Positions 27,273 through 35,427 of a stretch of 64,000 nt of DNA are shown piece by piece. The stretch's first letter is position 1. The number at the start of each line of letters is the position of its first letter. Both the position numbers and the translations under genes were made by a program. The DNA lies in NCBI GenBank assembly GCA_016710885.1, contig JADJUC010000001.1, forward strand, positions 248,001 through 312,000, read 5' to 3'. Source of the stretch: Candidatus Proximibacter danicus (lineage in GTDB: Bacteria; Pseudomonadota; Gammaproteobacteria; Burkholderiales; Rhodocyclaceae). The notes below the pieces were generated by a model that was given only the letters and a program-made list of their open reading frames with translations, was not told where the DNA came from and searched no databases.

Positions 27273-28727
27273 TCAGCTACGCAGGTACTCCACCTGCAGC
27301 ATCTGTTGCAGGCGCTTCACCAACTTGAAGGCTTCCTTGAGAATCACGCGATCAAGCTCGTTCAACTGATCGGGATCGACGCGATTGGCTGCGGCGGGCG
27401 ACGCCGCGGTGAGCTGGTTGGCAAAGCGCATGCGCTGCACCTGGCCCAGCGCGGCGAGATAAGCCGCTGTTTCTTCCGGCCGCTGAAAGAGCAGCGGGCC
27501 CACTGTGCGCAGGCGTTCCGCCGTATTCGTGGCCGGCACCCCCTTGGCCAGCGCCCAGATACGTGCGGCATCGACAAACGGCCGCACGCCATGCGCCTTG
27601 AGGTCGATGGTGTGCGGAAAATCCTTGTTGTCTTCGTAGCGAAAACCGGACAACCAGCCCAGCGGCGACTGCCAGTTCAACGAAGCCTCGACCATCGACC
27701 GCAGGAACAAGCCGCTTTCCGGCGTACGTTGCAGCAACCAGCCCTGCAGCTCGGCGGCCAGATGCTCATCGCCATAGAGCGGACGCAGATCGAAAAAGAT
27801 CGTCGCGTTGAGCACCGCCTGCGGTTCTGCCTCGCGCAGCCAGCCGGAAAATTTTTGCTTCCATTCCGTGAGCGACAAGCACAGGTCGGGGTTGCTGGCC
27901 ATGATGTTGCCAGAGCATAGCGGGAAACCGCAGGCATCCAGCGCAGCGTTCACGGCGCGGGCAAAGGGCAGGAAGATCGCGCGCAGCGATGCCGCTTCTT
28001 CACTGGTCTCGGCAGCAAAGATGAGGCCGTTGTCCTGATCGGTCGACAAGGTCTGTTCCAGCCGTCCTTCCGAACCAAACACCAACCAGCACCAGGGCAC
28101 GTAAGGCAGCTCGTGCTCCGCCGATACCAGATCAATGGCCTGCAGGCCGATCAGATCGTTCAGCGCGGAAATCTGCTGGCAGAGCGCTTCCGCTGTCGTG
28201 CCCCGGGCCAGCAGCTCGGCTGAAAACCGCCGCACTTCGGCAGCAACCCTGGCCAGCGCCGGGATGTCGGGCGCGGCGGCAATGGCCGCAACCAGTTCGC
28301 CGCTGCGGGCACTTGGCTGGGCATAAAGATCGGCTTGCGAAACGATGTTGCCAAAGCGCCCGTCCGCCTCGACCAGCACCAGGTGATGCACGTTGCGGCG
28401 AATCATCAGCACACTCGCCTGATGCATCGTCGCGTCGGCCGGCAAGCGAATGACACCGCCGGTCATCACCACTGCCACCGGCAGGCCGAGGTCTCCCCCG
28501 CTCATGACGACCCGTTTCAGTACATCACGCAGCGTCAGTATTCCGAGTGGCGAGCCACTTTCCGGGTCAACCACGGCCACCGCATCGGCCCGTGTGCGAT
28601 CGAGGCATTCGATCGCCTCCCGGATTTCTGCCGAAGGCGGCAGGCTGGGGGCCTGACGGCGCACCACGCTACGCACCGACACGTAGGGTGACAAGCCGAC
28701 CGCCTGATCAGTAACTGACGCGGGCAT
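27273..28727 (-). CDS. CBS/DUF294 putative nucleotidyltransferase (pair 2)
   Basis: A 484-residue protein starting at ATG 28725-28727 (MPASVTDQAVG). It lacks the N-terminal cNMP domain of copies 1 and 3 and begins directly with two CBS domains (EAIECLDRTRADAVAVVDPE; MHQASVLMIRRNVHHLVLVE). The nucleotidyltransferase core has WLVFGSEGRLEQTLSTDQDN, followed by NIMASNPDLCLSLTEWKQKF and DUF294_C ending LDRVILKEAFKLVKRLQQML. The start lies 20 bases inside the end of the kinase-like/exonuclease gene, so the two are translationally coupled in the CrbS-like operon. A role in signalling is inference. Confidence 0.88.
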   Translation of the reverse strand: MPASVTDQAVGLSPYVSVRSVVRRQAPSLPPSAEIREAIECLDRTRADAVAVVDPESGSPLGILTLRDVLKRVVMSGGDLGLPVAVVMTGGVIRLPADATMHQASVLMIRRNVHHLVLVEADGRFGNIVSQADLYAQPSARSGELVAAIAAAPDIPALARVAAEVRRFSAELLARGTTAEALCQQISALNDLIGLQAIDLVSAEHELPYVPWCWLVFGSEGRLEQTLSTDQDNGLIFAAETSEEAASLRAIFLPFARAVNAALDACGFPLCSGNIMASNPDLCLSLTEWKQKFSGWLREAEPQAVLNATIFFDLRPLYGDEHLAAELQGWLLQRTPESGLFLRSMVEASLNWQSPLGWLSGFRYEDNKDFPHTIDLKAHGVRPFVDAARIWALAKGVPATNTAERLRTVGPLLFQRPEETAAYLAALGQVQRMRFANQLTAASPAAANRVDPDQLNELDRVILKEAFKLVKRLQQMLQVEYLRS

Positions 28728-30831
28728 AGTAGGTTTTTTCGGCGGCCGCTCTTGCCTCGCCCAGCGTACGCACGCCCATTTCGGCAAGCATCGGCACCAT
28801 CTTCAGAAAAACTTCACCTGTCACATAGGCATCGCCCAGCGCCGTATGGCGGCCAACGATGATTACCCCCAGCCGTTCGGCAATCGCCTCCAGCCGGTGC
28901 GACTCCTGATTCGGGTGCAGCACGGCGGAAAGCAGCAGCGTATCGAGCACCGGCAGATCGAAAGCAATTCCGGTCGAGGCTTCCTTGAGTTGCAGGAAGC
29001 GCATGTCGAAAGCTGCGTTGTGGGCCACCAGCACGGTATCCGCGCAGAAATTGCGGAAGGCCGGCAACACCGTGTCGATAGCCGGCTGCCCGACCAGCAT
29101 TTCCGGCGTGATGCCATGAATCTTCACCGACGCCTCCGGCAGATGGCGACGCGGGTCGATCAATTGGTCGAATACCTCATGCGTCAGCAAACGACGATTG
29201 ACGATGCGGGTGGCACCGATCTGGATGATCTCGTCGCCCTTCGAGGGTTCGAGACCGGTCGTTTCGGTGTCGAAAACCGTATAAGCCAGTTCGCTCAACA
29301 AATGGTCATCAAGGGCATGGCTGCGCTCCGACCAACTGAACAGGTCGAAGTCGTAGAACTCCGGGCGACTGCCCCGCGCTCCGGTCGGGTTGCTGCCGAG
29401 ATGCTGCGGCGCCTGCGCCAGCGGCAGCAGGAAGCGGAAGGCGGCGCGATGCGAGGCGCGCTTGCGCTGAAACCAGATCTCGCCATTGCAGCGATCCATC
29501 ACCTCGCGCACCGACAGCGGCGACTCTTCGCCGGCACTGCGCATCGGATCCATCTCCCAGTTCATCACCGTCTCGGTGCTCATCGACGCACCCATCCATA
29601 TCAGGTCAAGACAGGCGTGATCGTTCTCGGCAGAGAGTGCCAAGCGCACCTCGCTGATCTCGTATTCGTCGCGCAGCCGCGAAGTCAGGTAGCACAGCAC
29701 CTGCAGGAAGGAATAGCTGTCCACCCGCATCCACACGCCTTCGTCGATTTCCTCGGCCTTGACCGGCAAGCCGCAGCGCTCGGATACACGCGGAATGGCC
29801 ACGGCCACGAGGTCAGCGCCGCGCATTTCCTCCAGCGGCCAGCGGACGGTCAATTCACGCGCATACTCGCGCGCCGATTGCTCAACGCGGCCGGAAAGTC
29901 CCTCAACTTCAGTACGGATAACCTTGAGAAAGCGACTGCGCTCATCGGCATTCATGTCCGGGTACGAAGAAAGCATTTCGGCGGCAGCGCGGATATTGCC
30001 GAGCGGCCCGCGGCTGCCCTCGGTCAGCGACTGGATCAGCACATCACGGCGGCCTTCGGTTTCAAATGAAGCGGTAATGTCGTCAAGCAACAGCACGAAA
30101 CCGGTCATCTTCACCTTGTCGCTGTCTGCTTCATGGCCGGTGACCGGGGCCAGGTGAACCCGCAGCAGGCGACCGGCCTGAGTGGCTGTTACCAGTTCGG
30201 CGGCAGGCGGAACGCCTTTCTCCAATCGGCGCGCCATCTGTTCCAGCGCATGGGCGATCAGGCTGCGTTCGAAAACGGCGTAGAGCGAGCGCCCCAGCCC
30301 GACCATTTCACCACCGGCGCCGGCCGAAAGTACCGTTCTTGCCCGCTGGTTGTAGAGCAGGATACGGCCGTCGAGGTTGCAGACGATGACGCTCTGCTGC
30401 AGCTCCGCCATCAGCACCGCCAGGCGATTGCGGTCGGCTTCCAGATTCTCCTGCGAGCGGGAAATTTCGGCCTTCACATCCTGCTCGAAGGCCTGCCGCC
30501 GGCTGGCCAGTTCGTTGATGGCATCGGCCAGTGCACACAACTCGCTGCTGCCCACCCGTTTCACACGGCGGCTGCTGTCACCAAGGAGAATGCGGGTTTC
30601 CTCGGCCAGTTGCATTGGTGCACGCACCAGCAGATCGACCAGCGGTCGCAGCACCGCGAAGATCAACGCGCCAGCCGCCAGCCCGACCATGACCAGAGGT
30701 GCAGTTGTCCCGTCGTTACCGGCTTCCGCTGCGCTCTGGAGGATGGCCACGGCGGCGTAGAGCAGCACCGCAATAATGGCCAGCGTGATGGCTGTCGCCA
30801 GCGCAAGTTTATGAACAGGTTTAAGCATCAT
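28708..30831 (-). CDS. Fusion of degenerate sensor kinase with DEDDh exonuclease (pair 2)
   Basis: This 707-residue protein has two N-terminal transmembrane helices (about 8-32, 44-66), HAMP-like and coiled regions, a PAS-like domain (about 130-255), a kinase-like region (about 260-470) and a C-terminal exonuclease (about 515-690) with AYTVFDTETTGLEP, LVAHNAAFDMRFLQL and GRHTALGDAYVTGEV. In the kinase dimerisation helix the usual HELRTPL is replaced by EGSRGPL (Glu271 at the phospho-His position by my alignment), and the ATP-binding boxes are poor, so phosphotransfer is unlikely. It sits three bases after a receiver gene and overlaps DUF294-2. Confidence 0.85.
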   Translation of the reverse strand: MMLKPVHKLALATAITLAIIAVLLYAAVAILQSAAEAGNDGTTAPLVMVGLAAGALIFAVLRPLVDLLVRAPMQLAEETRILLGDSSRRVKRVGSSELCALADAINELASRRQAFEQDVKAEISRSQENLEADRNRLAVLMAELQQSVIVCNLDGRILLYNQRARTVLSAGAGGEMVGLGRSLYAVFERSLIAHALEQMARRLEKGVPPAAELVTATQAGRLLRVHLAPVTGHEADSDKVKMTGFVLLLDDITASFETEGRRDVLIQSLTEGSRGPLGNIRAAAEMLSSYPDMNADERSRFLKVIRTEVEGLSGRVEQSAREYARELTVRWPLEEMRGADLVAVAIPRVSERCGLPVKAEEIDEGVWMRVDSYSFLQVLCYLTSRLRDEYEISEVRLALSAENDHACLDLIWMGASMSTETVMNWEMDPMRSAGEESPLSVREVMDRCNGEIWFQRKRASHRAAFRFLLPLAQAPQHLGSNPTGARGSRPEFYDFDLFSWSERSHALDDHLLSELAYTVFDTETTGLEPSKGDEIIQIGATRIVNRRLLTHEVFDQLIDPRRHLPEASVKIHGITPEMLVGQPAIDTVLPAFRNFCADTVLVAHNAAFDMRFLQLKEASTGIAFDLPVLDTLLLSAVLHPNQESHRLEAIAERLGVIIVGRHTALGDAYVTGEVFLKMVPMLAEMGVRTLGEARAAAEKTYYARVSY

Positions 30832-30834
30832 GGA

Positions 30835-31200
30835 TCAGACCAGCAGGTCGCGAACCTTGTCTACCAGATCCTTCGTCGAGAACGGCTTGGTCATGTAACC
30901 GTCTGCCCCCAACGCAATGCCTTTCGCCACCTCCGTTTCGCGGCCACGGGCCGTCAGCATCAGGATGCGCACCCCGGCCAGGGCGGCATCGGCGCGCACT
31001 TCCTGGCAGACATCGAAACCGTTCTTCTTCGGCATCATCACGTCCAGCAGCACCAGATCCGGTTTCTCGGCACGAATACGCGCCAGCGCCTCCTCGCCAT
31101 CAGCGGCGACGGTCACCTCATAGCCTTCGCGCTTCATCAGAAATTCAACAGAAATGACGATATTTTGCTCGTCGTCGGCAATCAGGATTTTTTTGCTCAT
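30835..31200 (-). CDS. Single-domain response regulator (CheY-like)
   Basis: A 121-residue stand-alone receiver: acidic pair in ILIADDEQNIV, phospho-acceptor Asp in DLVLLDVMMPKKNGFD, Thr in ILMLTARGRE and Lys in GYMTKPFSTKDL. No output domain is present, unlike CrbR, which carries a LuxR-type HTH. Its start overlaps the CrbS-like gene stop (ATGA), so it is the cognate receiver of that sensor. It may pass signal to the adjacent kinase-like/exonuclease protein by binding (inference). Confidence 0.92.
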   Translation of the reverse strand: MSKKILIADDEQNIVISVEFLMKREGYEVTVAADGEEALARIRAEKPDLVLLDVMMPKKNGFDVCQEVRADAALAGVRILMLTARGRETEVAKGIALGADGYMTKPFSTKDLVDKVRDLLV

Positions 31201-33944
31201 TCACTTTTCCCGTTCTCTTGATTGTGCAGCGGCAGGGTAAAAATAAAACTGGCCCCTTGGCCGGGTTCGCTTTCCACCCAGAGTCTCCCACCGAAATATT
31301 CGACGATTTTCAGGCTGATAGGCAAGCCCAGCCCTGTTCCCGTCGGCTTGCTGGTCATCGCATCGCCGCCCTGGCGGAAGCGATCGAAGATGACCTTCTG
31401 GTCTTCGCGGCGAATGCCGGGGCCGTTGTCGGTCACGGAAACCTTCAGCGACTCGGCATCAGCCGCGAGCCGAACCGTTACCCGCCCGGCGTTGACCGGC
31501 ACGAACTTGACGGCATTCGACAGCAGATTGATCACCACCTGCATCAGGCGATCCTGGTCAGCGCGGATCAACGGAACGCTGTCAGCCAGGTCGAGCGACA
31601 GGACGACCCCCTTGTCGCGGAAAAGCTGACTGGTCGTCGCCACCGATTGTTCGACGACCGCATTCATGTCCACCTCGTCCACCAGCCATTCGGCGTTGCC
31701 GGATTCGATCTTGGCCATGTCGAGGATCTGATTGACCAGGCGGGTCAAACGCTCGGTCTCGCTGACGATGATGCCGAGAAAACGCTCGCGATCGGGCAAT
31801 GCGGTTTTCGGGTCGTCGCGCAGGATCTCCGAAAAGGCGCGGATCGAAGTCAGCGGCGTACGTAACTCGTGGCTCACTGACGCCATGAAATCGTCTTTCA
31901 GCCGATCCACCTCCAGCAGCCTGTCGTTGGCTGCCTTCAATTCGCCGGTCGCGGCCTCCAGCTCGCGCGACTTGCGTTCCAGTTCGCGGCTGTAGGTACG
32001 CAGTTGCGAGGCCTCGTCGAGAATGTTCATCACCTCGGGCAAGGAAAGCGGCTCCTCCTTGGCCACCGAGGCGACCATGGCACGCGCGGAAGCGCTGCCG
32101 ATGGCGCCGGCCAGCAGCGACTCGGCGTAATGCACCAGGTCGGCGTCGGCCTCCAGTCGCTCCGCATCCGCGAGGCCATGGCGCCGGGCATAGGAAGCAA
32201 AGGCCGTTTGCGCCCGGGCCGGACCGAGAAAGCGCCCGACCAGCGCCACCAGATCGGCCGCGTCGGCACTGCCTCGCCACAGCGCGGAGCCGACCGGTCG
32301 TGTGGTTTTCAGCGCATCGACGAACTGTGTCGCCTGGCTGGCCTCCGCTGCTGTCGGCGCTCGCAGCAGGGAAACAAAGACATAGGCACCGATATTGGCG
32401 GCAAAGCTCCAGAACAGGCAGTGCGAAATATCATCCAGCCCCGTCAGCCCGAATAGCTGGTGCGGCTTCAACAGTTCGATACCGAAAGGCCCCTCGGAAA
32501 GAAAGCTGGCCGGGAACCAGCCGGATTTCGAGAACGAGGGCAGCAGCAGCGTGTAGCCCCACACGACGAAACCAGCCAGCAGCCCCGCCAGCGCTCCGTT
32601 ACGCGTACCGCCGCGCCAATACATGCCGCCGATCATCGCCGGGGCAAACTGGGCAACGGCGGAGAAGCTGATCAGGCCGATGCCGACCAGTGCATAGGCA
32701 TCGCCGGCCAGCCGAAAATAGAGGTAGCCAAGGAGCAGGATGACGAGGATGGCGCCGCGCCGGATCGACAGCAGCAGGCCGGAAAGGTCACGCTCGGCAT
32801 TCAGCGCCAGCCGCTTGGTACGCAGCAGCAGCGGCATCACCAGATCGTTGCAGACCATGGTGGACAAGGCGATGGTCTCGACAATCACCATCCCGGTCGC
32901 TGCCGACAGCCCGCCGACGAACACCAGCAGCGCCAGCCATTCGTGCTGCGCCGACATCGGCAGGGTGAGCACGAAGGTATCGGCATTCATCCCCTGCCCG
33001 GAAAAATGCATGAGCCCGCCCAGCGCAATCGGCAGCACGAACAGGTTGATCAGCAGCAGGTAGAGCGGAAAGAGCCAGATGGCGCGCTTGAGGTGGGCCT
33101 CGGAAACGTTCTCGACCACCGTGACCTGAAACTGGCGCGGCAGAAAGAGAATGGCCAGACCGGCCAGCAAGGTCAGCGAAAACCAGGTGGCGTAACCGCG
33201 GCTGCCGCTGGCGACAGCCGTCAGTTGCGCCAGCTGCGGATCGGCCATCGCACGTTCGAAGATATCGCCAACACCGTTGTACAGCCCGAAAGTGACGAAC
33301 AGGCCGACCGCGCCGAAAGCCAACAGTTTGACCACCGACTCCAGCGCCACGGCCGCGACCATGCCTTCGTGCCGCTCGGTGGCGTCGAGGTGGCGGGTAC
33401 CAAAGAGAATGGTGAATGCGGCGAGGATCAGCGCAATGTAGAACGTGGTATCGGCGAGGATGGGCCCATGCCCGCCGGTTGGCGAAACCAGCGCCGGGTA
33501 GCCGGCAATCAGGTCGTAGCTGATCGCCACCGCCTTCAGTTGCAGCGAGATGTAGGGAACGATGCCGACCACCGCAATCACCGTCACCAGCCCGCCGAGC
33601 AACTGGCTCTTGCCGTAGCGCGAGGCGATGAAATCGGCAATCGAGGTGATGCGGTTGGCCTTGGCCGTGCGGATCATCTTCAGCAGCAGAAAGCCGCCAA
33701 GGGTCATCACCAGCGTCGGGCCGAGATAGATCGGAAGAAAGCCGACACCCGTCACCGCTGCGCGGCCGACGCTGCCGTAGTAAGTCCAGGTCGTGCAATA
33801 AACCGCCATCGACAACGCGTAGATGGTCGGATTGGAAATGATCGACCGGCCGGCATCGGCGCGCTTGTCGCCCCAGTAAGCCACCGCGAACAGTAGCGCC
33901 AGATAGAGGAAGGAAACAGCAATGACGACGGGGCCCTGCAGCAT
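31197..33944 (-). CDS. CrbS-like sodium:solute symporter-histidine kinase
   Basis: A 915-residue hybrid. Residues 1 to about 530 are an SSS transporter-like module with 12-13 helices (AYWGDKRADAGRSIISNPTI, ASRYGKSQLLGGLVT, LPRQFQVTVVENVSE). Then come a linker with coiled coil (LERKSRELEAATGELKAAND), a HisKA helix with the phospho-His in SVSHELRTPLTSIRAF, and a HATPase domain with NLLSNAVKFVP, VTDNGPGIRR and GTGLGLPISLKIVEYFGG. CrbS and CbrA kinases of this architecture control acetate and amino-acid use in gamma- and betaproteobacteria. Here it leads an operon with a receiver, an exonuclease fusion and DUF294-2. Confidence 0.92.
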   Translation of the reverse strand: MLQGPVVIAVSFLYLALLFAVAYWGDKRADAGRSIISNPTIYALSMAVYCTTWTYYGSVGRAAVTGVGFLPIYLGPTLVMTLGGFLLLKMIRTAKANRITSIADFIASRYGKSQLLGGLVTVIAVVGIVPYISLQLKAVAISYDLIAGYPALVSPTGGHGPILADTTFYIALILAAFTILFGTRHLDATERHEGMVAAVALESVVKLLAFGAVGLFVTFGLYNGVGDIFERAMADPQLAQLTAVASGSRGYATWFSLTLLAGLAILFLPRQFQVTVVENVSEAHLKRAIWLFPLYLLLINLFVLPIALGGLMHFSGQGMNADTFVLTLPMSAQHEWLALLVFVGGLSAATGMVIVETIALSTMVCNDLVMPLLLRTKRLALNAERDLSGLLLSIRRGAILVILLLGYLYFRLAGDAYALVGIGLISFSAVAQFAPAMIGGMYWRGGTRNGALAGLLAGFVVWGYTLLLPSFSKSGWFPASFLSEGPFGIELLKPHQLFGLTGLDDISHCLFWSFAANIGAYVFVSLLRAPTAAEASQATQFVDALKTTRPVGSALWRGSADAADLVALVGRFLGPARAQTAFASYARRHGLADAERLEADADLVHYAESLLAGAIGSASARAMVASVAKEEPLSLPEVMNILDEASQLRTYSRELERKSRELEAATGELKAANDRLLEVDRLKDDFMASVSHELRTPLTSIRAFSEILRDDPKTALPDRERFLGIIVSETERLTRLVNQILDMAKIESGNAEWLVDEVDMNAVVEQSVATTSQLFRDKGVVLSLDLADSVPLIRADQDRLMQVVINLLSNAVKFVPVNAGRVTVRLAADAESLKVSVTDNGPGIRREDQKVIFDRFRQGGDAMTSKPTGTGLGLPISLKIVEYFGGRLWVESEPGQGASFIFTLPLHNQENGKSE

Positions 33945-33947
33945 CGT

Positions 33948-34178
33948 CTAGCCTCCCGCCCGATCAAGGCGCTCTGCACGGTCTCCTCGCCGCTCAACCA
34001 CCCAGGCCATGAGCAGGATCAGGCCCGCCCAGACCAGAAACAGATAGGCAAAGACCAGCGGCAAACCGAACAAGGTTGCCGTGCGATCAAACAGGGAGAG
34101 AACGGGGTAGTTGAAGAGGACAAAACCGATCAGAAAAACTGCGACCAGTCGCTGCCCCGTGAGCGTGCTGCGCTGCAT
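33948..34178 (-). CDS. Small two-helix membrane protein upstream of the sensor kinase
   Basis: The 76-residue protein has two transmembrane helices (LVAVFLIGFVLFNYPVLSLF; LVFAYLFLVWAGLILLMAWV) and a charged C terminus. It ends three bases before the CrbS-like start, so it is almost certainly cotranscribed and perhaps an accessory of the transporter domain, as the DUF4212 subunit is for true symporters. Family unknown. Confidence 0.7.
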   Translation of the reverse strand: MQRSTLTGQRLVAVFLIGFVLFNYPVLSLFDRTATLFGLPLVFAYLFLVWAGLILLMAWVVERRGDRAERLDRAGG

Positions 34179-34296
34179 GTCGGCCCCTCCTGTTTTTCTG
34201 ATATGGAATCATTATAGGGGAGAACTCGCGCGGCATTCCTGACGCCCACACGGGTAGCCGTGTTGATCGCTCGCTGATGCAAATTCGTCGCTGCGT

Positions 34297-34776
34297 TCAG
34301 CGACTGCCCCAGGGCATCACCGGCACCGTTGAAATGCTGTTTGCCGGGGCACCGTCTATCAGCTTGCGGCTGACGGCGAGATAGACCAGCGTCTTGTTCG
34401 CCTCGTCCCACAGGCGAACCACCCGGGTCTCCTTGAACAGAATCGACGTGTCTTCCGAAAAAACCGTCTCGTCCTTCGGCAACTTGGCCGGCAACTGGAT
34501 CGGGCCGGTTTGTCGGCAGGCCAGCGAGAACTGCGAGGGATCCTGCGCCAGACCCAGCGACCCCGAAACACCGCCGGTCCTCGCCTGACTCACGTGGCAG
34601 GTCACACCGGAAATTTTTGGATCAGCAAAGGCTTCGACGCAGACCTTGTGATTGGCCCCGATCAGCTTCCAGGCCGTTGTCACGCAGCCGATGTTTTCAG
34701 CACCAACCGAGGCGCTGGCCAGCACCAGACCGAGTATCACGGCGAGTTTCATCGGCATCTGTTTCATTTTCCCCAT
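34297..34776 (-). CDS. creA: CreA family periplasmic protein
   Basis: A 159-residue secreted protein with a signal peptide (MKLAVILGLVLASASVGA) and the CreA signature: IGCVTTAWKLIGANHKVCVE, DPKISGVTCHVSQARTGG, GSLGLAQDPSQFSLACRQ and the VVRLWDEANKTLVYLAVSRK tail. CreA is widespread in proteobacteria but its function is not established. The start could be the second or third Met (MKQMP or MPMKL); I keep the first. It is 20 bases from the upstream lipoprotein gene. Confidence 0.88.
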   Translation of the reverse strand: MGKMKQMPMKLAVILGLVLASASVGAENIGCVTTAWKLIGANHKVCVEAFADPKISGVTCHVSQARTGGVSGSLGLAQDPSQFSLACRQTGPIQLPAKLPKDETVFSEDTSILFKETRVVRLWDEANKTLVYLAVSRKLIDGAPANSISTVPVMPWGSR

Positions 34777-34796
34777 TCCTTTCGCGCTTCAATCGT

Positions 34797-35297
34797 TCAC
34801 TCGTCGATCGACTCGATCAGCTCGAACAGGCGGCGGTAGAAATCAGGGTCGGCGACCGTTTCTTCGCCGACCTTCATCAGCGATTCTTTCTCGGAAAGCC
34901 ACGGCAGCGAGATCGAGCCCATGCCAGCCACGCTGACGCCGGCGCTGGAACTGCTGGATTTCAGCTCATAGCGTGTCTGCAGCGCATTGGCGTAAACCAC
35001 AGCGCCAGCCTGGATCGGCAAGCAGACCAGCGTGATGTTCAGTTCCATGTGATGCCCCGGCTCCGGCTGGAACAGCTTGCGGCCGCGCACGGTCTGCGGC
35101 TTCTGGTCGTCCACCTGATAGCCCTGGCTGAGCAGGGCGCGCTGGGCAACATTGCATGATTCCTGCGGATTCAGCGGAGTGCGGTATTCGAACGGCGACG
35201 CCGCCGTAAATTGTTCGGCGCGATACGCAGGCGCCGGCTTGGCGCAGGCGCCGAGCAGCAGGGAGGCAAAAAGGGCAGGAAGCAAAAGGAAGCGCAT
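34797..35297 (-). CDS. DUF2242 family lipoprotein
   Basis: A 166-residue protein with a lipobox (LPALFASLLLGACAK, Cys18) for outer- or inner-membrane anchoring. NPQESCNVAQRALLSQGYQV and KPQTVRGRKLFQPE, followed by LVCLPIQAG and a Ser-rich SSSSSAGVSVAGMGSISLPW, match the DUF2242 pattern as I recall it. Function unknown. It lies upstream of creA, probably in the same transcript. Confidence 0.75.
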   Translation of the reverse strand: MRFLLLPALFASLLLGACAKPAPAYRAEQFTAASPFEYRTPLNPQESCNVAQRALLSQGYQVDDQKPQTVRGRKLFQPEPGHHMELNITLVCLPIQAGAVVYANALQTRYELKSSSSSAGVSVAGMGSISLPWLSEKESLMKVGEETVADPDFYRRLFELIESIDE

Positions 35298-35427
35298 GTC
35301 GATCCGGAAAAGGCGGTATTTGCTGCGGTGCGAAAGGATAGCAGAGGCAGGGCATCAACCAAAAGCAGCATCGACTGGAAAATCTGCCTGCGCCCCGGCG
35401 CAATCCTGTGGCCTGCCCTACCTGACT

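Noticed and set aside
32460..33896. 478-residue open frame opposite the CrbS-like gene
   Set aside because: Shadow ORF rich in Gln/Arg/His with no domain; the opposite strand encodes the symporter-kinase.
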